A stretch of DNA of 64,000 nucleotides. Origin: Agrostemma githago (Eukaryota > Streptophyta > Magnoliopsida > Caryophyllales > Caryophyllaceae). Location of the stretch: positions 52,524,078 through 52,588,077 of the forward strand of contig OY288241.1 in the NCBI GenBank assembly GCA_958450325.1, read 5' to 3'. Positions 1 to 10,222 of the stretch are shown here, piece after piece (positions within the stretch are counted from its first letter, which is position 1; the number at the start of each line of letters is the position of its first letter). A model generated the notes under the pieces. That model ran no database searches and was not told the DNA's origin. It saw only the letters and a list, made by a program, of their open reading frames with translations. The position numbers and the translations under genes are program-made.

Positions 1-778
1 CTTGTCCTCCCTCCTGCTTGGCCTGCTCATACTCCCCTCTGCCCTCCGCTTTCCGCCCTCCAGACTCTCCATCTCATTTTCCAGATCGACCACCCTCGCT
101 ATCACCTGCTCCACCCGAACCATTTTCCCTTCAAACACCCACTTATTCCTAGCTTCCCGAATGGCCCAACAAGCAATCATAACTCTCCCTCTCTCCTCTT
201 CCTCCATCTCCCTCCACACATCCTCCACCCACTCATGCCCAAATTCCTTCTTAATCTCCACCCCCAACCCGTCCCAAACCCCAGCCCCCACCCACACCCC
301 TTAACAAGATGAAGACAAGTCTCCATCTCGCTAAGACAAACAGGACAAGTAGCATCAAAATTAGGAATTCGGTGAGCTATGGTACCTTTCGTCGGGATAG
401 CATTTGAGCATAGCTGCCAGAAGAAGACCTTTATCCGAGGTAGAACCCGAGCCTTCCAAATCTTCGACCAAAGCCATTTTTACTTCGTCAACTCCGATGG
501 CCCGACCGCGCCTGTCTCGTTGGACGTGAGAAGCTGGTACGCAGACTTAACCGAGTAGACACCATGCTTCTCGCCCTCCCAGAACCAAATATCCTCCCCA
601 GGTTGAGAGCACAGTCGCATCCTAATAATGGCCTCTTGTTCAAAAGGAAAGAACATCGCCCGGATCTTCGTAGTATTCCACGTACGATCCGCTCGAATCA
701 GGTCAGCCACCTTAACATTATCATCATTATGCTGTCGGGGTGAGATGACCCATTTTGATGGGCTATTTTGTAGCCATG
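1..778 (-). pseudogene. LINE A post-RT region with zf-RVT domain (partial)
   Basis: Reading leftward from 778, the frame contains VADLIRADRTWNTTKIRAMF, then a KSAYQLL segment, then the Cys/His cluster CPVC...HL...C of the zf-RVT domain near 330-360, and an acidic, Arg-rich tail containing WAIREARNKWVFEG. This region follows the reverse transcriptase in plant LINEs and is often annotated as a putative ribonuclease H protein. The frame is open from about 305 to the left edge. Upstream it joins the segment ending at 3110 once the solo LTR and one copy of CCATG are removed. It has no independent function. Confidence 0.82.
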
Positions 779-1190
779 TGTAGACACCCGCATTTTGACT
801 GCCAGGTGTCTATGGCAGTTTCCAAAAAACACCCGATGATGATCGGACGCTAACGTGCTTCTATGCGCTCGGATACGGGCTCAAATCCATTAATCGCTGG
901 CTAACACACTTACAGAGTAAAAATCTCACAAAATCAACCTCGAATCCAGGCCCAGCGGACCGTTCCGAGCCAAACAAGACTAATTTGGGCCAAAACCGAC
1001 ACCGGAATTAAAACCGCCTTTTTTGCGATTGGGTCAACCCTGGTCAAGGTCGTTTCCGAGACATACAAAACAACCATTCACAACATCAAAAGTCCAACTC
1101 AAGAAGCAAAACCAACAGTCCATCTTCAGATGGGCCATCAGGTCAAGTCGTCAAGGCAAAACCCTAGACACCAAAGTGCATGACCATGCC

Positions 1191-1198
1191 TATATAAA
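1191..1198 (+). promoter_or_regulatory. TATA box of LTR copy 1
   Basis: TATATAAA is followed by a C-rich stretch, at the same relative place as TATATAAG in the LTR at 38547 and TATAAATA in the LTR at 60229. It is the likely core promoter of the LTR and marks the U3/R side. Confidence 0.6.
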
Positions 1199-2742
1199 CA
1201 CCCCCATGCAACACACTTTCACACATTGAAAAAAAAACCTAGAGCAACCCTACACACACATACAACATCTATTACAAACCCTAATCAAACCCTAGCAATT
1301 CTACACTAGCAAAAAAACCCTAAACCTAGTTTTAGGAATCAATCCCGAGCCACCATAACTTAACCTCCATAAAACCTCGAAGACTCTTGTGTTAAAGCCA
1401 CGGTTACGAGTTCGATCCGAGACAAGAACATGTAGGTTGAGGGTGTCAAAACCCCGTTCTCTCCTTCTTCTCTTCCTCTCGTCATCTTCTTCGCTTTTTC
1501 TTACTTTTTTTGTTTTATTTTTATTTTTTTTCCTTTATTGCATCATAATATCGATAATACTAATACAAAACATTAAAATACTTATCGATTTGTGTCGAAT
1601 AAGAGGGGTATCGGAATAAAGAAACACGAATATACAAGTGTACTGCACACAGCGTTGACGGTCGCTTGTTCCAATACCCCGATTATTTGATTATTGAGAT
1701 AAGTTAACTTAAACAATTTTTTTTTTATTTCGTTTGCATCATTATCATTAGTCGTATATTTACATTATTTTTCAAAAACAAGCATTATATTTAATAAGGC
1801 TCGAAACCCGTTGATGCGGATCCGACATCAAACAATTCGCAAGAATTAATTATGATGTCGGGATGCGGAGGGAATCAAGTCGAGTTTTTTTAATTAAATT
1901 ATCGATCTATTAGATTCGATACCAATTCCATAATTGGATGTCGAATCTAATGATTTAGTCAAATAAATTAATTAACACGATTTTCGTTGATGCTAATATA
2001 GATGTCCCCTAATTCAATTGGATTAATTACGACATTAATAAACGCGGAGAAAATTTATATCGTGCTAGTTAATTTAAAACGACTTATATTATTTTCTTTA
2101 TTTTTTCACTCTAGTATTCCATATCGATTCCATAATCGGATATGGGATATAACGAGCATCAAAATCAAAATCGAGTATAAATTATTCCAAGTATTTAATA
2201 CCGATTTCATAATCGAATATTGAATACGACGAATATCGAAAATATTAAGTCGAGTGCAAATTACGCAATATTTGTACGCGATTTAATAAAATCATCAATT
2301 TTCCGAAGAAAACAATTTCGCTCTTTTTTTATTATTATTCTTCGAACATCATTTTTTTAGACAAAACATTTTTTTTAGATCTCGATATATTTTTCCTTGA
2401 CCTCGGTCAACACGTGTTAATCCATCACGTGACCTACTATTCTTTCCAAAATCATGCATTCATCACATCTATATCTTTATTCAATTTATTACTCGTTACA
2501 TCGTTACTAACGGTTTGACTGTTTCTTTTGTCGATTTTTGTCGTTTATTTTATTTTACTAAAATGAACTCACATGCTAAAATTCCACTTTGACGTAGAAT
2601 TAATTGCATTAAATCGACATAGAAACCCTTTTCAATTCCATTCACATGTTTAGGGAAAATAATCTTTGCATATCTTTTTCCCGTTTAACTAGCGCGCGTA
2701 TTGTAAGTCATTCGAATTCTTAGTAGAGGCCGCTAATGTGCG

Positions 2743-2830
2743 GGCGGGGTTGGGTGTCCTTTGTGAGCTTCCCAACACGTACCCTCACCCCTTACTCAGA
2801 ACCTCGGTTTCCGGATGCCCGAAACCGTTG
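2743..2830 (+). other. Conserved structured block in the 3' part of Tat LTRs
   Basis: This stretch is the best conserved part of all four Tat-type LTRs in the window (also about 40765-40862, 62170-62262 and 51950-52060). Two hairpins can be drawn. One has arms GTTGGG (2749-2754) and CCCAAC (2771-2776). The other has arms GGTTTC (2806-2811) and GAAACC (2821-2826). In the LTR at 50329 the first stem is ATTGGG/CCCAAT, a compensatory change. A role in the RNA (polyadenylation, packaging or dimerisation) is inference. Confidence 0.5.
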
Positions 2831-2902
2831 GCGCACGAGAGTCATTCAATACACAATATCCGATGATGTCGGTATTGGTATCAAATGCAAAGGGACGAGC
2901 CC

Positions 2903-2908
2903 AATAAA
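2903..2908 (+). terminator. Candidate poly(A) signal AATAAA in LTR copy 1
   Basis: AATAAA sits in the context GCCCAATAAACTC and is kept at the matching place in the LTR copies at about 40937 and 62348. It lies downstream of the TATA box, as expected for an R region. Only the motif and its conservation support the call. Confidence 0.45.
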
Positions 2909-3109
2909 CTCTGACATCGGAAATGGGCCGTATTTTGTATACGGACCACTACGACATAGAGTGGGCTCGAATGGTTCCGAATAACCACAAAATTCGGTGG
3001 CGACTCCACATAGACCTAAATTTCAATTCGATCCGTTTCATATGGAGATTCATTCGCCTACCCAAACCCGCGCGTGGCCGCGTCGGGGTGGACCTATGTC
3101 ATGTCCACA

Positions 3110-4109
3110 CCATGGCATACCCCAAACAGTCGTACTTAGCCCATCCCCGATTCTCCTGCACATCCCCCTCTTAACCACTTCCTTCGCCTCCCAAATGCCC
3201 TTCCATGTGTAGCTCGGATTGCGACCCAAAGACGATTGCAAAAATAACCCATTCTTATAATACTTAGCTTGTAAGACACGAGCAAGAAAGCATCCCGGGT
3301 CCGTCACTAGCCTCCACGCTTGCTTGCCCAATAGAGCCAAATTAAAATTATGAAAATCCCGAAACCCGAGACCTCCAAGATCCTTCGGCATGCAAAGCTT
3401 ACGCCAGGCTATCCACGAAATCTTACGTCTCCCATTTTCCGTCCCCCCACCAAAACCGGGAAATCATCGATCGGAGCTCTTCACAGAAACTAATGGGTAG
3501 TTTAAAAACACTCATGACATAGGTAGAGACCGATTGGGCCACGGCCTTTATCATTACCTCTCTACCCGTCTTAGACAAGAGCATCCCTTTCCACTCCTGT
3601 AGTTTCTTAACTAACTTATCACGGAGAATACCTGAAAGCTCAGCCTTTGACTTGCCTATAACGGTAGGAAAACCCAAATATTTACCAGGATTATGGACCA
3701 GACGCACACCCATCACAGCAGCCACCTCCCTCCGCCGCGATTGTCCCGTACAAAGGCTAAATGAGGCAGTGGTTTTATCAAAATTCACAAGTTGCCCAGA
3801 AGCTACCTCATATTGACGAAGAATATCTTTTAGAATTCTGGCCTCCGAAACTCTTGCTCTACAGAAAATCAGACTGTCATCGGCGAAAAAAAGGTGTGAG
3901 ATAACAGGTGCATCATGTGCTATCCGAATCCCATGTAGAGTTTTCGTCTCAATAGCCCGTCTGACAAGGTTAGATAAAACCTCCGCACACAAAATGAACA
4001 GATACGGCGACAGAGGGTCACCCTGTCGCAGACCTCTCTTCAGCCGGATCTCACTCGTGGGTTGCCCATTAATAAGAACCTCAAAAGTGACCGTCGTAAC
4101 ACAATGCAT
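3110..4109 (-). pseudogene. LINE A reverse transcriptase, C-terminal half, and connection region
   Basis: The frame 4109-3423 carries the RT signatures LRQGDPLSPYLF and LFFADDSLIF (the FADD form of the catalytic YxDD box), then NFDKTTASFS, GKYLGFPTVIGKSK and SKTGREVMIKAVAQ, all typical of plant L1-type RT. The frame shifts in a G-rich stretch near 3395-3430 and continues as MPKDLGGLGFRDFHNFNLAL down to GDGLSTTVWGMPW at 3110. It is separated from the N-terminal RT half by an in-frame TGA at 4128-4130. The enzyme would copy LINE RNA at nicked target DNA; this copy cannot make an intact protein. Confidence 0.88.
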
Positions 4110-5600
4110 GACCCTCTCTACCCACGGTCAAGCAAAGCCCATATTCTGTAAGACACGCTCCAAGAAATCCCACTCCACCCGGTCATAAGCCTTGGCCATA
4201 TCCAATTTGACTGCCATGTATCCCTCCCCCGATCTCATATTCTTCATATGATGGAAAGCTTCAAAAGCCACTAGAATATTGTCAGTAATTTGTCTCCCCG
4301 GGGTGAAAGCACTTTGATTTTCCGACACCACTTCTCCCAAGAACACCTTGAGACGGTTAGCTAAAACCTTCGAGACAAGTTTATACACCACATTACATAA
4401 GCTTATCGGTCGAAACTCTCCTATGCGACTCAGATTTTTAACCTTTGGGATTAGAACTATGTACGTTTTATTACTCCCACGTGGTAGAGGGGCACCCCGG
4501 AGCACTTTAAGTACCTTCCTCGTAACAAACCGTCCAACAACGTGCCAGTAAGTTTGGAAAAATAACGCGTTCATTCCATCGGGGCCGGGCGCCTTAGTAG
4601 GATGCATTTGCTCAAGTGCAACTCGAACCTCAAGCTCCGTATACTCACCTGTAAGATTAGCATTCATTTGGTCAGAAACTCTCCCCTCAACTCCACTAAA
4701 CAGGTCAACAAAACTCCTGGGATTACTTGTCTCAAAGAGTTGAGTAAAATAATCCCTCGCCACAATGCCAATTTGCTCCTGTCCACTCCGTATTTGGCCT
4801 GTATCATCCACCAAATGTGAGATGTGATTATTTTGACGCCTGATCGAAGCTTTTTTATGGAAATATTTAGTATTACGGTCACCCTCCCGAACCCAATTAG
4901 CTCTCGACCTTTGTTTCCAAAATAATTCTTCGCTCTTCTGTAGACTCGCCAGTTCCCTAACCGTCCTGCGTCTCTCCTCGACATTTCTAGCACTCCGTAC
5001 TTCACCCTCAAGCTTTTCCAGTCGGCGGCGCATCTTGTTTATATCACGTAGGACTTTCCGGATACTCACCCCTTTCCATCTCACTAATTCTTCACCACAC
5101 ATCCGGAGCCGCTCAAGCAAGTCATCGTCACCCTCTTGCCACACCCGCTGAATAGTCTCTTCACACCCCTCCTCCCCGACCCACATTTGCTCAAACCGAA
5201 AGAGTTTCTTCTTAACACCCATGTCAAACCTAGGTTCCAAATATAGCTTGATCGGGGCATGATCCGACCACTCCCTAGTAAGATGATGCAGTCTGCCACT
5301 AGGAAATAGGTCGAACCATGCCTCATTACCAAGCGCATGGTCTAACCGACATTGTCGATTCATGTCATCGGCCTGTCCATTGTCATAGGTGTACTCATAC
5401 CCCTCGAAGATCACATCCCTCAGCCCACAATCATCCAAGGCCTTCCTAAAATTATTCATTTGCCATTGAGCCCGTGTTCCACCGCGCATCTCCGTCGCAT
5501 ATAATATCTCGTTAAAATCTCCCAAACAAAGCCAAGGACCGTCATACTCTTCATGGAGTAGGCGTAGTAATTCCCACGACAAGTGTCGATCACTCACCAT
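4110..5600 (-). pseudogene. LINE A endonuclease C-terminal part and reverse transcriptase N-terminal part
   Basis: A 490-codon open frame. The start shows endonuclease motifs: LCLGDFNEIL, a CRLDHALGN stretch, and SDHAPIKLYL with the catalytic His region. A linker rich in charged residues follows (RSRANWVREGDRNTKYFHKK). The RT begins with APGPDGMNALFFQ, YIVLIPKVKNLSRIGEFRPI, SENQSAFTPGRQITDNIL and KLDMAKAYDRVEW, the last holding a catalytic Asp. An in-frame TAG just upstream (near 5605) and a TGA at 4128 bound it. This is the longest surviving coding piece of LINE A. Confidence 0.9.
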
Positions 5601-5605
5601 TGGCT

Positions 5606-5923
5606 ACCCATAAAAGCCCGTCACCCGCCACTCCTTCCCCCCCAAGACAACTTCAAAGTCCATGTGATGGACCGATGAAGATCTAAATGTACATTGTACA
5701 CCTTTTTTCCATAAAAATGCAAGACCCCCGACCTTCCCACACTATCCACTTCTCTACTATCGTAGTCATTAAGTTGCGCCCTAACTCCCCCAAACTCCAT
5801 ACTGCTAAGCTTTGTCTCACATAAAAAAGCAATAGCAGGGGCATCCTTCCGTAGAAGGTTTCTAAGACCGCCTACTGCAGCGGGGTTGCCCAGCCCCCTG
5901 CAGTTAAGGCTCAACAGACTCAT
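5606..5923 (-). pseudogene. LINE A endonuclease N-terminal part
   Basis: The frame opens with LLSLNCRGLGNPAAVGGLR, the hallmark start of plant LINE apurinic/apyrimidinic-type endonucleases (Asn at the metal-binding N-terminal motif), followed by FLCETKLSS holding the catalytic Glu. It ends early because a run of seven G near 5636 shifts the frame. The next frame reaches a TAG before joining the downstream piece at 5600. The endonuclease would nick target DNA to prime reverse transcription. Confidence 0.85.
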
Positions 5924-5991
5924 TGGGCCCGGCGGGGCTGAGCAACCTCAGCCTCCGCCTCAGGTGAACTTACACCCATGATGAGTTTCAA

Positions 5992-6580
5992 CTACTTCTT
6001 GTCTCCCTTACTAACACTAGATTCCTCCTCCCTGCTACGTTTTCCATTGTTCCCTTTGACTCCTCCCATAGTGGCGTTACCCACTCGGGCAATCCGTTTC
6101 CATTTGCCTACAGTATTCCCTGAACTATTCCGCGATGCTATATCAGAATCTATTATCCTTACATTATCCTCATTTTGTAAATACTCATATCCAGTATCCT
6201 GCATAATGCTATCATGATCCATTCCCAACACATCCCGTTCAATTTCCTTCTCTTTCAGCTCATGAATTCCACCTTTTGCCACCACCTCCACTCTCCTACT
6301 ATCATCAGTACCCTCCTGAACTAGAACCTCCCACCTCCTTAGCCCTACACCTTCCCCTACCAAGCCACTTCCCTGCTTTTCCCCACTAATGTCCCTCCCT
6401 CCTTTAGCATTAGCTTTCCTTGACTTGCTTTTCAGAGCAATGTCTTGGAGACTACTGATAAGCCGTGTTACTGCCTCCTCCTCCCTTCTCCTCTGCTCCT
6501 CCTTAAGCGACGGACTCAGACTCTTCCCTTCATCTCACTCCAAGGGAATAGGGATCAATCCACGGGGAAAAGGTGGAAAC
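5992..6580 (-). pseudogene. LINE A ORF1 C-terminal remnant
   Basis: Reading leftward from about 6580, the frame is rich in Glu, Arg and Ser and includes EEAVTRLISSLQDIALKSK and later GNTVGKWKRIARVG. KWKRxAR-like stretches are common near the C-terminus of plant LINE ORF1 (RNA-binding, gag-like) proteins and sit just upstream of the endonuclease ORF, as here. The N-terminal nucleic-acid-binding domains are absent. The call rests on position and one motif, so it is tentative. Confidence 0.5.
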
Positions 6581-6659
6581 TGAACCAGGAAACCCTAGAC
6601 AACTCTCACAGGCAAACCCTAGAGAAGACTTTTAATTAACTTTTTATAACAATGTAACA

Positions 6660-6870
6660 CCAAATTAGTCTTATTTGATTGGGAACGACCCGCTGGGCCT
6701 GTATTTGAGGTCGGTTTTGTGAGATTTGTATTCCGTAAAAAGCCCAAGCCAGAAACCAACGATTTTGATCCCATATCCGAGCACGTAGAAGCACGTATGC
6801 ATCCGATCATCATCGGGTGTTTTTTTGGAAACTGCTATAGACACCTAACGGCCAAATGTGGGTGTCTACA
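6660..6870 (-). mobile_element. Truncated Tat-type LTR 5' end fused to the 5' side of LINE A
   Basis: On the minus strand the sequence starts TGTAGACACCCACATTTGGC at 6870 and follows the first 210 bp or so of the LTR at 60229, ending at GACTAATTTGG near 6660, where similarity stops and the LINE side begins. It holds only the beginning of U3, without a TATA box. It has the same orientation as LINE A. Whether the LINE inserted into an old LTR or the two were joined during reverse transcription cannot be told from the sequence. Confidence 0.8.
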
Positions 6871-7884
6871 GGTGGATTAACACCGTCTTAACAGTTCCGT
6901 GGATCTTGTCACCCTGAGTACAAAAAAAACATTTTATTGGTGTCGACATGTTTACTTATCAAATTTTGAGTGAACTACAACTATTTGATTTTTTTTTATT
7001 TTTTCATATTTAGGATCGAAATTACTTTTTCATACTTGCATGTTACTCAATCATCCCTAAATTTTTCTAAATTTTCCAAAATTACCCAGTTCTCTTTTTC
7101 ATTGTTTTCTTCCTAACCTAAACCAATTTTCTCATCAAAAAGTAATCCTTGTCAATTCTAAAATCAATTTCATCAATTATTTGCGAATTTATTATGGATC
7201 ATAATTCAGTAATCAATATTTTCTGTTAATTAATTAGTTTTAATTGATTAATTAGGGTTAATTTTGAATTATAGTTAATTGAGTGACAGAGTTTATTTGT
7301 GGCGCCGGAGGTGGTCGTAGTGGTGGCAGAGTCGCTGGGAGGAGGGAGGACGACAGGGCAAAAGGGTGACGCCGGATAGGAGGGGTTGTGGTGGTTTTAG
7401 GAGTGGTTGGGGTGGAGGCAAGGAGGCAGGAAAGGTAGTTAAGTCGTTGAAGGGGATAGGCCAGCCTCGCCGGAATTCAAGGATACCGGTGTGGCCGAAG
7501 GTGGAGGGAGAGTGGAGCGGTGGTCGGAGGTGTATGTAGATGTGGGGGTGGTTGCAGGAGTGAGGGTGGGGTGGTTCCTTTTTTTTGTATTATTTCTATT
7601 TAAATGAGAAAAACGTACAAGTATTATACTCCGAAATTAACTAGTTGCCATACCCGTGCAGCGCACGAGACTATATTGTTTTATACCCTTTATAATTCGA
7701 AGTTCCGTCTTCTTGCCTCATTGTCCAATATTTATTTAATTATTTATACATTTTTTTCTTCCCGATTTCATGTATTTGTAACTTTATTTATTTTCACAAT
7801 CGTTCTTAATATCATAAGCAGTAAATGAAGTAATAAAGTACTATTTGACGTTAATGCGATAACTCAATAATGATGGGCTATTGG
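6871..7884. other. Unassigned intergenic DNA
   Basis: The first 400 bases are AT-rich. At 7290-7580 there is a G-rich stretch with repeated GGTGG and GGAGG, which reads as low complexity in every frame. Near 7645 a motif ACCCGTGCAGCGCACG occurs. I see no convincing gene, RNA or element boundary. Confidence 0.5.
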
Positions 7885-8535
7885 TAATCCTGTCAAAAAC
7901 TGACCCGACCCGAAACCGCCCGAAAAAACCCGCCCAAAAATGACCGAAACTCGAAAATGACCCGACCCGATAATAACCCTAATATATTGGGTCAAAACCC
8001 ACCGGAACCCGTTACCCACCCAAAAATAGATAAATTGAAAAAATATTGCTATTATACAATAAAGTTTCTCAAAAACACTAGAAATATATTTCTATTTTTA
8101 AAATTTTAAGAAATAATATTTATATATATCTTTAAAATCGTATTTTCATCACATGATTATTATAATGAGAAAAAAAGTCAATAAATCGAGTCAAAGTTCG
8201 TCATATATATTCGTACTTCCTACAGAAATAAAATATCAATGTATATTAAAAAATAAACGTATTAAATAAAACATGGTTATTCTCACTAATATCATATATT
8301 AAATGAGATGATTAAAAAAATTAAGGATAAAATTGTATTTATGATAAAAAAAAAAGTAAAGAAAACTAATGTTTTCAAAGTGCGTTAATAACCTGTATTT
8401 GACCCGAAACCCGTATATACCCAACCCGTAGAAAACCCGTATTTTTCAAACTTGAAATACACCCGACCCATATTTTACCCGAATCCAAAATGACCGAACC
8501 CGAAACCCGACCGCCCGGCCCGTTCGACAGGTCTA
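7885..8535. mobile_element. Non-autonomous hAT transposon, 651 bp
   Basis: The element is flanked by the exact 8-bp duplication GCTATTGG at 7877-7884 and 8536-8543, as expected for hAT transposons. Its ends are imperfect inverted repeats: TAATCCTGTCAAAA on the left and TAGACCTGTCGAAC read inward from the right, close to the plant hAT form TAGRCCTGTCAAA. Both subterminal regions are packed with ACCCGAC and ACCCGAA motifs, with an AT-rich core and no coding capacity. It would have moved using a transposase made elsewhere. Confidence 0.88.
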
Positions 8536-9486
8536 GCTATTGGTCTAGGTGCTATCTTTTTGTGTTTGTAAGAACGTAAGCTAAGAGAGTTAACGGTGAA
8601 AATGAGATATAACGCTATAAGATGTAAGACATAATAACTAATACGGAGTTAATCGATTTTTTTTGAACTTTTATTGGAGAACGTAATCATCTCGAATTGT
8701 GGCTTTGTTTTTCTCTTGCGTCTTTACTCTTGGGTGGAGATTTTCGAATCTTGGCTGCTTTTACTGGCTTTGTAGGTTTCTTACGCCCGTGGATCGTTGA
8801 TGTGATATATGTAGTAAATGATACGTTGTTTTTTGAAAGCATAAATGATACGTTGTTAGGTAGATGTTGTCTTGGATTTTTTTTCCGATGAGTATGCATC
8901 TTCTGATAAGTGTATATATTTTTTCAAGGCTAATAGGGTTGATTTTGTTTAATAGAAAATGTTTGGTTGCGTTTTGCCGCTTGTTTCAATAAAAGGTGAG
9001 GTTTGAGATTAGCTAAACTATGTATGTCGGATGATTTGTTAAAGGTTTTACTTTTTACTATCGTTACATCCCGTGAACGTTCCGGGAATGTCATGTGTTT
9101 TCTTTATTTATTTTTCTTTTGCGGCTATCTTATTTTTGTTTGGCATATATATATACTACTTCAAACTCATACTACCTATCTCTATAGATGCATTTATAAT
9201 GGAACAATACTCCGTATCAAATATTAATTTTGGAACAAACAATTTTTTTTATCTTAGTTTGAAATGATTGCTTTTATTAAGTCTTGTAAATACCATCTTA
9301 TAGTAAATATATATATACACACATTAATATGATTATCAATATATAAACTTTTGCTGACTAAAAATAATGCTAACGATGACGACGACAACAATAACATTAT
9401 TATTAAATTATAATTTGAATAAAATGATAATGTAATGTTTTTGTTAGACATTTAATAGTATATATAGATTTCTTATTACTATTTAA
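8536..9486. other. Unassigned AT-rich intergenic DNA
   Basis: No frame longer than about 75 codons and no recognisable protein, RNA or element boundary. Motifs such as ATACTCCGTA (near 9208) recur in some eudicot genomes. Confidence 0.5.
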
Positions 9487-9515
9487 TACTTTTATTATTA
9501 TCATTATCATTATCA

Positions 9516-9547
<32 letters not shown>

Positions 9548-9550
9548 TTA
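9487..9550. repeat. ATT/ATTATC microsatellite at the tail of LINE B
   Basis: Runs of TTATCA followed by about a dozen ATT units. It lies immediately beyond the 3' end of the minus-strand LINE B and reads TAA/TGATAA on that strand, so it is probably the element's simple-repeat tail or its expansion. Confidence 0.75.
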
Positions 9551-9753
9551 TTTTTTTGCAAGAAAGTTATGACTCCTTTATTCATCCATTATGGACAAAT
9601 GAAAGAGACTTGATCTTACAAAACACTATCCTCTAGTATGTAAACTACATACAAATTACTTCAATAATCTCCTACTTATATCTATGTGTGAGTATCTCAA
9701 TTTCATAAACACATCAAACCGTATATACTTAAGCAAAACTGTATAAGGTCGTT

Positions 9754-10222
9754 CTACCCCTTCAAAATCCTCCTATTCCTTTCCAGCCAAATGTAATGTA
9801 CAACCGCTGCTATACTCGACCTGAACCAGGCTTGCTTCCAATGTCTTTTATGCTTGCTAAGTGACCACCAACGCAGTTCCTTAGTAAGATCACTACCCCT
9901 TCCAGTAACCTGCATCCACTGCTTCAAATTATCCCAAATAATTCTAGAATACTCGCACTCGAAAAAGAGATGAGAATGCGTTTCTACTGCAGATGCACAC
10001 AAAACACATTTGTTTGCCATAACATGCCATCTCCTCTGCATAGCATCCTGTGTAGCCAACTGCCCTTGGCCTACCAGCGATGTTATTACCCCATGCTTTG
10101 GAAGAATACACCTCCTTGTAAGACCTTGAGCCATCCTTTGCAACTGTGCTTGTTTCTAAACCAATCATAAGCTTTACTGGCCTGAAGTTTGTTATGCGTA
10201 ACCCAGCTACCAAGGAGCTTTT
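9754..10222 (-). pseudogene. LINE B zf-RVT domain
   Basis: The frame 10143-9754 shows the zf-RVT signature CVLCASAVETHSHLFFEC (Cys-x2-Cys and a His/Cys pair), then IIWDNLKQWM and a C-terminal WLERNRRIL, which usually ends such proteins. Just upstream another frame reads SWVTHNKLQASKAYDWF, so one or more frameshifts lie between 10140 and 10222. It belongs to the same polyprotein as the RT at 10223-11641. Confidence 0.82.

Larger units (their letters stand above)
779..3109 (+). mobile_element. Solo LTR of a Tat/Ogre-type Ty3/gypsy element (copy 1)
   Basis: The sequence begins TGTAGACACCC and ends ATGTCCACA (TG...CA). It is flanked by the 5-bp duplication CCATG at 774-778 and 3110-3114. No internal region is present, so it is a solo LTR left by LTR-LTR recombination. 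Its 2331 bp match the LTRs at 38547-41142 and 60229-62550 along most of their length, including TATA box, AATAAA signal and the conserved block near the 3' end. Unlike those two copies it lacks the ACTCGATCGAGT-type palindromes, so it represents another subfamily. It interrupts LINE A in the zf-RVT region. Confidence 0.95.
1..6640 (-). mobile_element. LINE A, degenerate L1-type non-LTR retrotransposon, 3' end outside the window
   Basis: On the minus strand the order is ORF1 remnant, apurinic-type endonuclease, reverse transcriptase and zf-RVT region, the usual order of plant L1-type LINEs. The element enters from the right near 6640 and runs off the left edge, so its tail and target duplication cannot be seen. 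A complete solo LTR (779-3109) splits the post-RT region. Removing it restores continuous reading, which shows that the LINE is older than the LTR. Several frameshifts and stops make it inactive. The family assignment is firm; the exact 5' boundary is not. Confidence 0.9.

Noticed and set aside
2736..3174. Open frames near the 3' end of the Tat LTR, repeated at 40768-41239
   Set aside because: The DNA is conserved as an LTR, but other LTR copies break these frames, and the conservation fits hairpins and the poly(A) region better than coding.
7640..7675. Motif ACCCGTGCAGCGCACG, considered as a transposon end
   Set aside because: No matching second end or target duplication was found nearby.
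8697..9267. Several short open frames between the hAT element and LINE B
   Set aside because: All are under 75 codons, AT-driven and hydrophobic, with no recognisable domain or gene structure.
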